A model generated the notes under the pieces. The model was not told where the DNA came from, did no database searches, and was given only the letters and a program-made list of their open reading frames with translations. A stretch of DNA of 39,344 nt from Rhodovarius crocodyli. GTDB lineage: Bacteria > Pseudomonadota > Alphaproteobacteria > Acetobacterales > Acetobacteraceae. The position numbers and the translations under genes are program-made. Below, one piece after another: positions 13,281 to 22,374 of this stretch. The stretch spans positions 1-39,344 of the forward strand of contig CAMDJV010000030.1 of the NCBI GenBank assembly GCA_945901085.1. Direction: 5' to 3'. How positions within the stretch are numbered: the stretch's first letter is position 1; each line of letters starts with the position of its first letter.

Positions 13281-15659
13281 ATGACCCATCAGGGAAAACC
13301 CATCCCCGCCATCGCGGCCGACAATATTGCCATGCTGCATGCGCTCGAGAAAAAGCTCCTCTGGCTCTCGGCCTGGATGATCCACCACGCCAACCACATC
13401 CGCCCCAATCGCGATGGGCTGAAGGTGGGCGGCCACCAGGCGAGTTGCGCCTCGGCCGTGTCCATCCTCACCGCGCTGTATTTCGATGCGCTGCGGCCGC
13501 AGGATAGGGTGGCGGTGAAACCGCATGCCGGGCCGGTCTTCCATGCCATCAATTGGCTGCTGGGCCGCCAATCGCGCGACAAGCTGGAAACCCTGCGCCA
13601 ATTTGGCGGCATTCAGCCCTATCCCTCGCGGATGAAGGATGGGCCGGAGGTGGATTTCTCCACCGGCTCGGTGGGCCTCGGCGTCGCACTCACCAGCTTT
13701 GGCGCCTTGGTGCAGGATTATGTCCGGCTCCATAAGCTGGCGCCCGAGGGCCTGCCCGCCGGGCGCCATGTCGCCATTGTGGGCGATGCCGAACTCGATG
13801 AGGGCAATATTTACGAAGCCCTGCTGGAGGGCTGGAAGCACGATATCCGCAATGTCTGGTGGGTGGTGGATTACAACCGCCAATCGCTCGATTCCGTGGT
13901 GCCCGACCGGTTATTTGGCCGGATCGAGGGGCTGTTCCGCGATATGGGCTGGAATGTCGTCACCCTCAAATATGGCCGCAAGCTGGAAGCCGCCTTTGCC
14001 CGGCCGGGTGGCGAGGCGCTGCGCCGCTGGATCGATGATTGCCCCAATTCGCTTTATGCCGCGCTCACCTTCCAGGGTGGTGCTGCCTTCCGTGCCGCGC
14101 TTCTGAGCGAACTCGGCCGCGAACCGGCCATTCGTGCCATTATCGATCCGCTGAGCGATGATGAACTCCACGCCCTGATGAACAATCTGGGCGGCCATGA
14201 TATCGAAACGCTGACCGAGGCATTCCGCGCCGCCGATGCTGAGGGCGACCAGCCCACCTGCTTCATCGCCTATACCATCAAGGGCATGGGCCTGCCCTTT
14301 GCCGGCCATAAGGACAATCATTCCGGCCTGATGACGCCGGGCCAGATGCAGCAATTCAAGGCCGAGATGCGCATTCGCGACGGCCATGAATGGGATTTTT
14401 CCGAAGGGCTGGATGTCTCGCCCGAGGCGTTTGGCGCGTTTCTGCGCCAGGTGCCCTTTGCTGAGAAACTCACCCCGGGTGGGCGGCGGCTCTCGGCGCC
14501 CAGCGTGCCCATCCCGGCCAGGCTGCCGCCGCCGCGTGCCACCCCGGGCAAAAAACTCTCCACCCAATCCGCCTTTGGCGACATCCTGGCCGAGATCGGC
14601 CGCGGCGAGGGCGAATTCGCCGCCATGGCCAGCCGGATTGTCACCACGAGCCCCGATGTCACCGTCTCCACTAATCTGGGTGCCTGGGTGAACCGGCGAG
14701 GGATTTTTGACCGGCATCTGAAGAATGACGTCTTCCGCGATGCCAAGCTGGCCTCGGCGCAGCGCTGGGGCATGTCGCCCGAGGGGCAACACATCGAACT
14801 CGGCATCGCCGAGCAGAACCTCTTTCTGGTGCTGGGCGCGCTGGGCCTCGCCCATACGCTCTATGGCGCGCGGCTGCTGCCCATCGGCACGGTGTATGAC
14901 CCCTTCGTCAATCGCGGCCTCGATGCGCTGATTTATGGTTGCTACCAGGATGCGCGCTTCATGCTGGTCAGCACGCCATCGGGGCTGTCGCTGGCGCCGG
15001 AGGGGGGGCAGCACCAATCCACCAATACGCCGCTGATCGGCATGGCGCAGGACAGGTTGGCCAGCTTCGAGCCTGCTTTCGCCGATGAATTGGCGGTGCT
15101 GATGCGGCATGGCTTTGCCATCATGCAGCAGGAGCAGGGAGGTTCCAGCATCTGGCTGCGCCTCTCCACCCGCGGCCTCGAGCAGCCCGGCCGGGCGCTG
15201 GATGAGGCGGCGGTGATCGAGGGCGGGTATTGGATGGTGCCACCCGCGCCCGGCGCGCGCATCGCCATCGCCTATCAGGGGCCGGTGGCGCCTGAGGCCA
15301 TGGCGGGTTTCAATGCGTTGCGGGAGGAGGAGCCGGGGGCGGGGCTTTTGGCCATCACCAGCCCCGACAGGCTGCATCAGGGCTGGCTCACGGCGCGGGC
15401 GCGGGCGCGGGGTGGGCCGGGGGCCCCTTCGCATATTGAGCGCCTGCTGGCGCCGCTGGCAGCCGATGCGGGAATTGTGACGGTGCTTGATGGCCACCCG
15501 GCATCGCTGTCATGGCTGGGGGGCGTGCGGGGGCATCGCATTGCGGCGCTGGGCGTGGATCATTTTGGCCAGGCGGGCGATATTCCTGCGCTCTATGCCG
15601 AGTATGGGCTGGATGTGGAGACCATCCTTGATGCCTGCGCGCAGGTGATGCTGGGCTAA
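13281..15659 (+). CDS. Homodimeric 2-oxoacid dehydrogenase E1 / transketolase-like enzyme
   Basis: This 792-residue thiamine-diphosphate enzyme resembles homodimeric pyruvate dehydrogenase E1 (AceE) and the shorter MdeB-type relatives. The ThDP/Mg motif starts GDAELDEGNIYEALL near residue 170 and ends with VVDYNRQSLD. The second half has the pyrimidine-domain signature HIELGIAEQNLFLVLGALG. AceE is usually nearer 890 residues, so this is a compact form. No E2 or E3 gene is adjacent, and the exact oxoacid is open. The ATG at 13281 is preceded by GGGAGAG and begins at the conserved N-terminus. Its stop codon directly abuts the stop of the convergent MFS gene. Confidence 0.85.
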   Translation: MTHQGKPIPAIAADNIAMLHALEKKLLWLSAWMIHHANHIRPNRDGLKVGGHQASCASAVSILTALYFDALRPQDRVAVKPHAGPVFHAINWLLGRQSRDKLETLRQFGGIQPYPSRMKDGPEVDFSTGSVGLGVALTSFGALVQDYVRLHKLAPEGLPAGRHVAIVGDAELDEGNIYEALLEGWKHDIRNVWWVVDYNRQSLDSVVPDRLFGRIEGLFRDMGWNVVTLKYGRKLEAAFARPGGEALRRWIDDCPNSLYAALTFQGGAAFRAALLSELGREPAIRAIIDPLSDDELHALMNNLGGHDIETLTEAFRAADAEGDQPTCFIAYTIKGMGLPFAGHKDNHSGLMTPGQMQQFKAEMRIRDGHEWDFSEGLDVSPEAFGAFLRQVPFAEKLTPGGRRLSAPSVPIPARLPPPRATPGKKLSTQSAFGDILAEIGRGEGEFAAMASRIVTTSPDVTVSTNLGAWVNRRGIFDRHLKNDVFRDAKLASAQRWGMSPEGQHIELGIAEQNLFLVLGALGLAHTLYGARLLPIGTVYDPFVNRGLDALIYGCYQDARFMLVSTPSGLSLAPEGGQHQSTNTPLIGMAQDRLASFEPAFADELAVLMRHGFAIMQQEQGGSSIWLRLSTRGLEQPGRALDEAAVIEGGYWMVPPAPGARIAIAYQGPVAPEAMAGFNALREEEPGAGLLAITSPDRLHQGWLTARARARGGPGAPSHIERLLAPLAADAGIVTVLDGHPASLSWLGGVRGHRIAALGVDHFGQAGDIPALYAEYGLDVETILDACAQVMLG

Positions 15660-17261
15660 CTACACCACATGGAGGTAGCGCACCGCCTCCGGCCCCTCGG
15701 CCGAGCGGTCATAGCCCATCGCGGCGGCGACGATCGCGCGGTCCGTCTCGGTCATCCTGGCCTCTTCGCGCAAATGTTCGGTCCAACTCTCGATGGACCA
15801 TAGCTCCACATAGCGTTCCGGCCGAGCGATATCCTCATAGAGCCGCCAAGTGGCGGCACCCGCGCGCAGCCGCACCCGGCGCACCTCCTCCATATGCGCC
15901 AAGAATCCCGCGCGGGATTCGGGGGCAACCTGATAGCGCACCACCTCCAGCACCCGGCCGCTATCGCCGGCCAGCAGTGGCCGTAGGGCATCGGCGGCGG
16001 GGGCGGGGGAGGGCGCCTGTGTCGCGGTGGCGGCGTAGCTGGTGCTCTCGGCATCGAGGCTGCGGCCGCGCACCAAAAAGCCGCCGATGAGGCCGCAGGC
16101 GGCGAAAAGTGCCAAAGCGCCGCCCGAGCCGGCATGCTCGCCAATCCAGCCTGCCACGGCCGAGCCCAGGGTCATCGCACCGAAGAAACCCATCTGGTAG
16201 ATGCCCATGGCGCGTGCGCGCACCCAATTGGGGGCAGCGAGGGAGGCGGCCGCCTGCAATGTGCTGGCCGCCGCCAGCCAGGCCATGCCGTAAAGAAAAA
16301 TACCCACCCCCGCCGCCACCCAGCCCAGGCCGAGCAGCGCCGCGGCCGCAATCACCGCCATGGCGAGCGCCGAGAGGGCCGAGGCCGCCCAGACGATCTG
16401 GCTGCGGTTCATCCGCCCGCGCAGGCTGGGCATGAGGAAGCCGGCGGTGACCGCACCAGCACCCATGGCGCCCAGCATCAGCCCGAAGGCCTGTGGCCCC
16501 AGGCCCAGCTCCTGGCGTACCAGCAGCGGCAGCAGCCCCCAGACCGCCGCACCGAAGAGGAAGAACATGCAGGCGCGGATAATGGCCGAGCGCATCGCCG
16601 GCGTCGCCGCCACAAAGCGCAAACCGGCACGGATGGCGGAGAGGAAATTCTCCCGCGGGCCATGCCGGGGCGTGGGCTCGCGCTTCCACATCAGCAATGC
16701 GCCGGCGAGGGTGAGGATACACAGCGCATTGAAGGCGAAGGCGGCGGCGGTGCTGTAGCTGGCGATGATCACGCCGCCAATCGCCGGGCCCAGCGCGCGG
16801 GCAATATTGAAGCCAATGCCATTCAGCGCGATGGCGCCGACGAAATCCTCGCGCGGGACCAATTCAGGCGTCGTGGCGGCCCAGCCAGGAAAGCTCATGG
16901 CAAGGCCCGCGCCGAGCGCGAAGGTAAAGCCGAGCAACCCCCAAGGCCCGAGCACGCCCGACAGATCGAGCGCGCAGAGCAGCAGCGCCACCACAGCCAG
17001 CCACCCTTGGGTCATCAGCAAATAAGTGCGCCGGTCCATGATATCGGCGAGCGCGCCGGCCGGCACTGCCAGCATGAAGACCGGCAGCATCGAGGCCGCC
17101 TGCACCAGCGAGACCATGATGGGTGAGGGGCTGAGCGTGGTCATCAGCCAGCCCGCGCCGGTGTTCTGCACCCAAAGGCCGATATTGGAGGCGAGGTTGG
17201 CGATCCAGAGCATCCGGAAAGCCGGGTGACGGAGGGGTATGAAGGCGCGGGGCAAGGGCAT
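15660..17261 (-). CDS. MFS exporter with C-terminal monooxygenase-like domain
   Basis: This 533-residue protein has about 12 transmembrane segments and belongs to the EntS-like MFS_3 (DUF894) group. FRMLWIANLASNIGLWVQNTGAGWLM opens the first two helices, and AGALADIMDRRTYLL is the loop 2-3 signature. After a Pro/Ala-rich linker (about 410-430) there is a soluble 100-residue tail (EVVRYQVAPESRAGFLAHMEEVRRVRLRAGA, then YVELWSIESWTEHLRE) that resembles an antibiotic-biosynthesis-monooxygenase/dimeric alpha-beta barrel. That fusion is known in this MFS group. The start at 17261 is placed at the first Met before the conserved N-terminus; its ribosome-binding site is weak. The substrate is unknown. 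Confidence 0.85.
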   Translation of the reverse strand: MPLPRAFIPLRHPAFRMLWIANLASNIGLWVQNTGAGWLMTTLSPSPIMVSLVQAASMLPVFMLAVPAGALADIMDRRTYLLMTQGWLAVVALLLCALDLSGVLGPWGLLGFTFALGAGLAMSFPGWAATTPELVPREDFVGAIALNGIGFNIARALGPAIGGVIIASYSTAAAFAFNALCILTLAGALLMWKREPTPRHGPRENFLSAIRAGLRFVAATPAMRSAIIRACMFFLFGAAVWGLLPLLVRQELGLGPQAFGLMLGAMGAGAVTAGFLMPSLRGRMNRSQIVWAASALSALAMAVIAAAALLGLGWVAAGVGIFLYGMAWLAAASTLQAAASLAAPNWVRARAMGIYQMGFFGAMTLGSAVAGWIGEHAGSGGALALFAACGLIGGFLVRGRSLDAESTSYAATATQAPSPAPAADALRPLLAGDSGRVLEVVRYQVAPESRAGFLAHMEEVRRVRLRAGAATWRLYEDIARPERYVELWSIESWTEHLREEARMTETDRAIVAAAMGYDRSAEGPEAVRYLHVV

Positions 17262-17347
17262 GAGGCCGCAGATGGGCCTGTGCGGCCGTGGCTTGCAACC
17301 GCAAACTGCGCCCTGGCCCGAGAATTCAACACCCTGCCATGCGGGCG

Positions 17348-17379
17348 AAAAAAAACGGCCGGACCCGAAGGCCCGGCCG
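17348..17379 (-). terminator. Rho-independent terminator of the puf operon
   Basis: On the minus strand, CGGCCGGGCC pairs with GGTCCGGCCG around a TTCG tetraloop and is followed by eight T residues. It lies about 28 bases after the pufC stop codon and ends the photosynthesis superoperon before the MFS gene. Confidence 0.92.
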
Positions 17380-17406
17380 CGCTGTCTCACCCCGCAATTG
17401 GGGAGG

Positions 17407-18483
17407 TTACTGAATGCGAGGCCCGGCCACCTCGGCCCGCTGGGCGGCGGGTGCCGGCAGCAGTTCGGGGTAGTCACGGATCATCGGCGCGCCATACATC
17501 GGCTTGTTCACGCCCTGGTGGCAGGTCGTGCAGTTTGCCTTCAGCGTATCGCCGAGCGGCCCGAGACGGTTGGCCGGGAAGCGCTCACGCAGGCTCTCGA
17601 TATAGGTGTTGTTGATGTCGCGCACCATGCGGATGCCGTGCCACGCGGTGAGGCGTTGCGGCGGGCTTTCCTCCCAATTCGAGAAGGCGCGGGAGTTGTG
17701 GCAGAAGGTGCAGTTCACGCCGAGCGATGTCGACATGTGCATCATCAGCGAATAGGTCCATTCCGTTTGCTGGATGGACTGGCGGCTTTCCGGGCGGGGG
17801 TGCTGGTTGGCACCCTGCATCCGGATTTCCTGCGCGCCCATCAGATAGGGCGTGAAGGGGTCGAGTGGCAGGTCGGACAGGCCGGCTGCCAGGCTCGGGC
17901 GGTTCTGCTCGCCCGGGCCGGTCAGGAAGTTCGGCCCCGTGCTGCGCGGCGCCTCGTGCCAGACATTGGCGGGCACCGACTGGCCACGGTGGCAGGTCCA
18001 GCAGGTGACGCCGGTCTGCGCCGTATGCGGCGTCCATTCGCTGTTGAGCGCCATGGTCATTTGGATCATGCGGCGCGCGACATGCTTTTGGTACTTGTCA
18101 TCCGAGGCGAAATTGCCCGCGACGTGGCAGCCATTGCAGCCCACCGCATCACCCTCGCCAGGGTAGAGCCACTGGGTCATCACATTCATGATGCGCCCAA
18201 ACTGCTCCACGCTGAGATGGCCCAGCACGGGGACATTCTCGTAGACTTCCCGGGCGCGTTCGCCAGTGGCGTCGGCCGCTTCGGGGGCTTCGGGGGCCTG
18301 GTTGGCGGCCGCCATCACCACCGCGGTGCGGGGGTTGTCCACCCGCCCCATGGAGGTGCCGCGGAAGCCGCCCTGCACGGTTTGCACCGGCAGCCGCTCG
18401 AAGGTGAAGAGCAGGCCAAAGCCGATCACCGCAGCCGCACCGGCCAGCGAGAGCAGCGTGACGTTGGTCGTGTTGAACCTCAT
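17407..18483 (-). CDS. pufC: Photosynthetic reaction centre tetraheme cytochrome c subunit
   Basis: This 358-residue cytochrome re-reduces the photo-oxidised special pair from the periplasmic side. Four haem c motifs are present: CNGCH (116-120), CWTCH (161-165), CTFCH (258-262) and CTTCH (318-322). Methionine-rich helices before them (such as RIMNVMTQW and MMHMSTS) supply sixth ligands. The N terminus has one hydrophobic segment (about 8-27) but no lipobox cysteine, so it is probably held by an uncleaved transmembrane anchor instead of a lipid. A short Ala/Pro/Glu insert (about 58-75) follows the anchor. The start overlaps the pufM stop (ATGA), and the operon terminator follows. Confidence 0.97.
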   Translation of the reverse strand: MRFNTTNVTLLSLAGAAAVIGFGLLFTFERLPVQTVQGGFRGTSMGRVDNPRTAVVMAAANQAPEAPEAADATGERAREVYENVPVLGHLSVEQFGRIMNVMTQWLYPGEGDAVGCNGCHVAGNFASDDKYQKHVARRMIQMTMALNSEWTPHTAQTGVTCWTCHRGQSVPANVWHEAPRSTGPNFLTGPGEQNRPSLAAGLSDLPLDPFTPYLMGAQEIRMQGANQHPRPESRQSIQQTEWTYSLMMHMSTSLGVNCTFCHNSRAFSNWEESPPQRLTAWHGIRMVRDINNTYIESLRERFPANRLGPLGDTLKANCTTCHQGVNKPMYGAPMIRDYPELLPAPAAQRAEVAGPRIQ

Positions 18484-19451
18484 CGCGGAGCTCCTTGCAG
18501 GTACGGGTTCACGGTGTCGTAGGGCGGATAGGAGGCGACGAAGCCGCGATCCATCGCCCAGAGGTACCAGTTATCGACCAGCGTGCCGGTCAGCAGGATG
18601 CCGATACCACCTGTCACCGGGGTGAGGATGGCGAACCACCAGGCCCAGCGATGGATGCTCTCGTAAGTGGCGTTGAAGCCCATGGTCCAGCGCCAGAACA
18701 GGCCCGCACGCTCGGCCGCGGTGCCGCGGTCGATGGTGTGTTCCACCTCACGCTCGCCGCCGAAGCGGCCCACTGCCAGGATGGTCGCGCCATGCATGGC
18801 GAAGATCAGCACCGATCCGTAGAGGAAGACGATGCTCAGCGCATGGAACGGATTGTAGAAGAGGTTGCCGTAGCGGATGGAGAAGGCTGCGGTCCAATCC
18901 AGGTGCGAGAAGATGCCAAAGGGCACCGCCTCACTCCAACTGCCCATCATGATGGGGCGGATGAAGCCGAGCACCAGGAAGAGCCAGATGGCGCCCATGA
19001 AGGCCCAGGTGGTGTGGGTGCCCAGGCCCAGCGACTTCGCCCTGGCATAGGTGCGTGCGCACCACAGCAGCAGCGAGGCGGTGAGGCAGGCGCCCGCAAG
19101 CAGCCACCAGCCGCCCTCATGCATGGGCATCATCAGCCGCAGGCCATGCTGGGGCAGCGGCGGATCGAGCGAGAGCCAAAAGAGGTCCCGCACGAAGAGC
19201 ACCGGGTTCCAGTTCACCGAGGCCAGCATGTTCAGCCCGATGATCTCGAAGGCGATGAAGCCCAGCATCAGGGAGAGCACGCCATAGGTGCCCAGATACA
19301 TCGGGCCGATCTGGGCATCGCCCAGCTTGCCGGCCAGATGGCTGAAGCCGAAGGGCTTCGAGCGGGGCTCATCCTCGGCCGGCAGTGGCACACCCGGGTA
19401 GAGCGGGCCACGGACCTGGATCCGGGTGAAGAGATATTGGTATTCAGCCAT
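18480..19451 (-). CDS. pufM: Photosynthetic reaction centre M subunit
   Basis: This 323-residue integral membrane protein forms the reaction-centre core with PufL and binds bacteriochlorophyll, bacteriopheophytin and quinone A. It has the family start [16 protein letters not shown] and five transmembrane helices. Hallmarks include [40 protein letters not shown] (His near the special pair and iron) and the C-terminal [21 protein letters not shown]. The start at 19451 is preceded by AAGGAAAC, 17 bases after the pufL stop. Upstream in-frame sequence is antisense-like and not part of the protein. Confidence 0.98.
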   Translation of the reverse strand: MAEYQYLFTRIQVRGPLYPGVPLPAEDEPRSKPFGFSHLAGKLGDAQIGPMYLGTYGVLSLMLGFIAFEIIGLNMLASVNWNPVLFVRDLFWLSLDPPLPQHGLRLMMPMHEGGWWLLAGACLTASLLLWCARTYARAKSLGLGTHTTWAFMGAIWLFLVLGFIRPIMMGSWSEAVPFGIFSHLDWTAAFSIRYGNLFYNPFHALSIVFLYGSVLIFAMHGATILAVGRFGGEREVEHTIDRGTAAERAGLFWRWTMGFNATYESIHRWAWWFAILTPVTGGIGILLTGTLVDNWYLWAMDRGFVASYPPYDTVNPYLQGAPR

Positions 19452-19468
19452 GTTTCCTTGCCCCTCTC

Positions 19469-20296
19469 TCAGATCGACCAGAATGGCAGCTTGAGCCACC
19501 AGCCCCACCATTCGGGCCAGCCGCGCGTCCAGAAGGGACCGCTGATGACGATGCAAATCGCCGACCAGATGCCCGCGCTGAGCGCGAGGAAGAGACCCAG
19601 CCGGTGGATGCCCAAAGTGCCGATCGAGTAGCCGATGAAGTCACGGTAGAAGCTGTTCTCATGCTCGGCGCCCTTCACGGCCTCACCCTTGGCGGGGTTG
19701 ATCGCGGCCAGCACCAGCGAGGCGTGGAGCGAGAGGGCGAAGGTCGTGGTGAAGAACAGCGTCACCGCGATCATATGTGCCGGGTTGTAGTGGAAATGCA
19801 GATACTGGTAGCCGACGTTGGACACCCAATCGAGGTGGCTGAAGATGCCATAGGGGAAGCCATGCCCCCAAGCGCCCATCAGCACCGGGCGGATCACGTT
19901 CAGCGTGAAAAAGGCGAAGACGGCAACCGAATAGGCCACCGGAATATGCATTCCCATGCCGAGCTTGCGGGCGATTTCAGCCTGGCGCAGCGCCCAGCTT
20001 CCAAAGGCACCCAGGGCACAGATGGTGATCACCTGCCAGTATCCACCCAACGCCATCGGCGCCAGGCGCAGGCCATAGGCGATATCGGGCGGTGCAATAT
20101 TGATCCGCCACGGATTGAACGTCCCTCCACCGGCGGCGGCCACCAGGATCAGCGCCGTCCCGAGCAGGGAGAAGAAGATCGTCGTGACACCAAAAAGGCC
20201 CACGTAGAAAGGCCCCACCCAAAAATCAAACAGGTCGCCGCCGACGAGGGTGCCGCCGCGGACCCGGTACTTTTTCTCGAAACTGAGTACAGCCAT
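19469..20296 (-). CDS. pufL: Photosynthetic reaction centre L subunit
   Basis: This 275-residue L subunit is full length for the family. Signatures are [33 protein letters not shown] at the N terminus, the [25 protein letters not shown] segment, [18 protein letters not shown] with the special-pair and iron histidines, and [24 protein letters not shown] near quinone B. It carries five transmembrane helices. It lies downstream of a long hairpin after pufA, which is known in purple bacteria to set the ratio of LH1 to reaction-centre mRNA. Confidence 0.98.
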   Translation of the reverse strand: MAVLSFEKKYRVRGGTLVGGDLFDFWVGPFYVGLFGVTTIFFSLLGTALILVAAAGGGTFNPWRINIAPPDIAYGLRLAPMALGGYWQVITICALGAFGSWALRQAEIARKLGMGMHIPVAYSVAVFAFFTLNVIRPVLMGAWGHGFPYGIFSHLDWVSNVGYQYLHFHYNPAHMIAVTLFFTTTFALSLHASLVLAAINPAKGEAVKGAEHENSFYRDFIGYSIGTLGIHRLGLFLALSAGIWSAICIVISGPFWTRGWPEWWGWWLKLPFWSI

Positions 20297-20369
20297 GGGC
20301 CGGAACCCCCTTCATGCGTTGAAGAGCCATGACGGGGGCCGCATGCCTCCGTCAGCAGTCACGGTCTTA

Positions 20370-20421
20370 GTCGGTGGCGGGCGTACCGGGTCAGTTGAAC
20401 CGGCGCGAACCCGCCACCGAC
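20370..20421 (-). promoter_or_regulatory. pufA-pufL intercistronic mRNA-stabilising hairpin
   Basis: GTCGGTGGCGGG (20370-20381) and CCCGCCACCGAC (20410-20421) form a perfect 12-bp stem. CCGG/CCGG can pair further inside it. It lies just after the pufA stop. In Rhodobacter the equivalent structure slows 3'-5' decay and keeps pufBA mRNA in excess over pufLM. The same role is inferred here. Confidence 0.85.
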
Positions 20422-20430
20422 CGAGCCGCG

Positions 20431-20610
20431 TCAGCGGCGCGGCAGCGCGGTGTTGGCCGTCGCCGTCGAAGCTGCGCACCAGCCCAGGTGATCGCAGTAG
20501 CGCGGCGAGCTGAGAACGGCGAAGTGAATCACCGCCGCAATCGTCACCACGCCCAGCGCCCCGGCAACGCCGACCCGCAGAGGGTTAACAACCATCCAAA
20601 TTTTATGCAT
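20431..20610 (-). CDS. pufA: LH1 light-harvesting alpha polypeptide
   Basis: This 59-residue LH1 alpha chain starts MHKIWMVVNPLRV, the typical family opening. It has one transmembrane helix with the bacteriochlorophyll-binding His29 (IAAVIHFAVL). The start at 20610 has GGAGAT upstream. The periplasmic tail is unusual in carrying two cysteines (Cys39 in RYCDHLGW and Cys45 in GWCAAS) and a Thr/Ala-rich end. LH1 alpha tails vary and may be processed. It lies between pufB and the pufA-pufL hairpin. Confidence 0.95.
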   Translation of the reverse strand: MHKIWMVVNPLRVGVAGALGVVTIAAVIHFAVLSSPRYCDHLGWCAASTATANTALPRR

Positions 20611-20632
20611 GTATCGATCTCCTTGATGTTCC

Positions 20633-20654
20633 CGGGCCTGCGGATGCGGGCCCG
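20633..20654 (-). other. Small hairpin between pufB and pufA
   Basis: CGGGCC (20633-20638) pairs with GGCCCG (20649-20654) across a ten-base loop, in the 53-base gap between pufB and pufA. A role in mRNA stability is possible but unproven. Confidence 0.4.
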
Positions 20655-20663
20655 CGATGATTG

Positions 20664-20828
20664 TCAGAACATCCGCCAGTCAGCAGGGGCGGAGTTGCCG
20701 TAAACAAGCGGGCGCCACAGCCAAACGAGGACGTGGGCACCCATCGAGGCGAAGACCGAGAAGACCCAACCCTGGACGACCAGGCGATGGATTTCGCGGG
20801 CTTCGTTCTCGGTGATTCCGTTAGCCAT
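20664..20828 (-). CDS. pufB: LH1 light-harvesting beta polypeptide
   Basis: This 54-residue LH1 beta chain has the conserved ENEAREIHRLVVQGW opening and one transmembrane helix. Two histidines are typical: His14 near the cytoplasmic surface and the bacteriochlorophyll ligand His32 in GAHVLVWLWRPLVYG. The ribosome-binding site GGAGG is strong. A TGGCC-TTTA-GGCCA hairpin (20845-20858) lies just before it. bchZ ends about 100 bases upstream with no pufQ frame in between. Confidence 0.95.
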   Translation of the reverse strand: MANGITENEAREIHRLVVQGWVFSVFASMGAHVLVWLWRPLVYGNSAPADWRMF

Positions 20829-20844
20829 AATTAAACCTCCGAGC

Positions 20845-20858
20845 TGGCCTTTAGGCCA
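20845..20858 (-). other. Hairpin immediately upstream of the pufB ribosome-binding site
   Basis: TGGCC and GGCCA form a five-bp stem with a four-base loop, ending about six bases before GGAGG. It may protect the 5' end of a processed pufBA message or affect pufB initiation. Confidence 0.4.
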
Positions 20859-20931
20859 TTGCAGCGCTCACCCCGCGCTGCTGGGACAACCAGGACGACA
20901 CGCGCCATGGAAGAGGGATGGAGGGCGCGCA

Positions 20932-22374
20932 TCAGCGCACGCCCTCAAGTTGGAGAGCGGCCGCAGCACGCTCAGGGGTGACATGGGTCTCACCCGCTTC
21001 GCGGGCGGCGGCCTCCACCTGCTCGCGCAGCCGCTTGGCGGCCGAGATGCGCAGCAGGAAGGGCTGGTCGGAGACCTGTTCGTCGAGCAGCGCCAGCGCC
21101 TCTTCATCCCAGCGATAGGGCAGGGGCACGGGCGTTGCGGCAATGCTGTCCATCTGGGTGGAGAGCGGCAGGATGTGGAACAACGCGTCGAACATCGCGT
21201 TGCAGTATTCCTGGATCAGATAGGTCGCCCCCGCATAACCCATAAAGGGCGTGCCGGTGGCGCGGCGGATGATGGCGCCGGGGAAGGAGGCCGGGATATA
21301 GGCGCAACGCGCCCCGGTTTCGGCCGCGTAGAGCCGCTCATTATAGGAGCCGTACAGCACCAGCGGCGCGCGGGTCTTGATGAGTTCGCGCACCGCCTGA
21401 TTGTCCGGCTTCACGCCAGGCTCGCGCGAGATGGCGAAATTGACGGGGATGCCCATCTCCTCGCCAAAGAAGCGCGCCATGCCGCGGGCATAGGTGCCGG
21501 TGGCAACGATGCCCACCGAGGCCGAGCCGTAGAAATCCTGGGTGACCGAGCGCCACAGATCCCACATCGGCTTGAGCGTGGTGTGCTTTTCGGCCGCGAT
21601 GAAGGGCTCGGGGTCGAGACCCGTCAGTTCACCGAGTTTGCGCAGGAAATTGGTGGTGGCAAACATGCCGATGGGCGCGCGCAGCCAGGGCCTATCCAGC
21701 GCCTCGCACAGCAATTGGCCGAATTCGCGGTACATGCAGATATTCACATCCGCATTGGGCAGCTTGATCACGTCTTCCACATGGCTGCCGAGCGGGAAGG
21801 TGAGGTTCACCTCGCAGCCAATGCCTTCCACTAGGCGGCGGATTTCCGCCACGTCGGATGGCATGTTGAAGGTGCCATAAATGGGGCCGATGATATTGAC
21901 CCGCGGTACCTCGCCTTCCTTGCGGACACGCGGCTTCACCTTGCCGCGTTTGGCGCCGAATTCGCTCCAGAGCCAATTGATCGCGCGGTCAGCGCATTGC
22001 CATTGGTCTTCATCGATGGTGCGCGGGATGAAGCGCTGCAGGTTGGAGCCTTCCGGCGTCACGCCGCCGCCGATCATCTCGGCGATGGAGCCGGTGACCA
22101 CCACGGCGGGCAGGTCCGGGTCCTGGGTAGCCGCGGCGCGCTTGAGCAATTGCTCGGTGCCGTTCTGCGACAGCGCATCCTCATCAATGCCGGTGACGAC
22201 CACGGGCAGCTCATGCGGCGGCAGGGCGTCGGTGTAGTGCAGCACCGAGGTGACGGGCAGGTTCTCGCAGCCCACCGGGCCATCGATCACCACGCGAAGG
22301 CCGCGAATGGCCGAGAAGGCATAAACCGCGCCCCAATAGCCGCCAGCGCGGTCGTGGTCGATGACGAGGCTCAT
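20932..22374 (-). CDS. bchZ: Chlorophyllide a reductase subunit Z
   Basis: This 480-residue protein is the beta-like catalytic subunit of chlorophyllide a oxidoreductase. With BchX and BchY it reduces the C7-C8 bond to give the bacteriochlorin ring. It is nitrogenase-related: the [31 protein letters not shown] region carries a cofactor-associated Cys36, and [12 protein letters not shown] and [18 protein letters not shown] follow. The length is normal for BchZ. It overlaps bchY by four bases. Confidence 0.97.
   Translation of the reverse strand: MSLVIDHDRAGGYWGAVYAFSAIRGLRVVIDGPVGCENLPVTSVLHYTDALPPHELPVVVTGIDEDALSQNGTEQLLKRAAATQDPDLPAVVVTGSIAEMIGGGVTPEGSNLQRFIPRTIDEDQWQCADRAINWLWSEFGAKRGKVKPRVRKEGEVPRVNIIGPIYGTFNMPSDVAEIRRLVEGIGCEVNLTFPLGSHVEDVIKLPNADVNICMYREFGQLLCEALDRPWLRAPIGMFATTNFLRKLGELTGLDPEPFIAAEKHTTLKPMWDLWRSVTQDFYGSASVGIVATGTYARGMARFFGEEMGIPVNFAISREPGVKPDNQAVRELIKTRAPLVLYGSYNERLYAAETGARCAYIPASFPGAIIRRATGTPFMGYAGATYLIQEYCNAMFDALFHILPLSTQMDSIAATPVPLPYRWDEEALALLDEQVSDQPFLLRISAAKRLREQVEAAAREAGETHVTPERAAAALQLEGVR

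Noticed and set aside
13281-15659. Annotation as a true transketolase of the Calvin cycle
   Set aside because: The length, domain order and N-terminal sequence fit homodimeric 2-oxoacid dehydrogenase E1 better, and no Calvin-cycle genes are adjacent.
17239-19631. Plus-strand open frames across pufC and pufM
   Set aside because: They are antisense shadows of pufC, pufM and pufL; translations are low-complexity and lack motifs.
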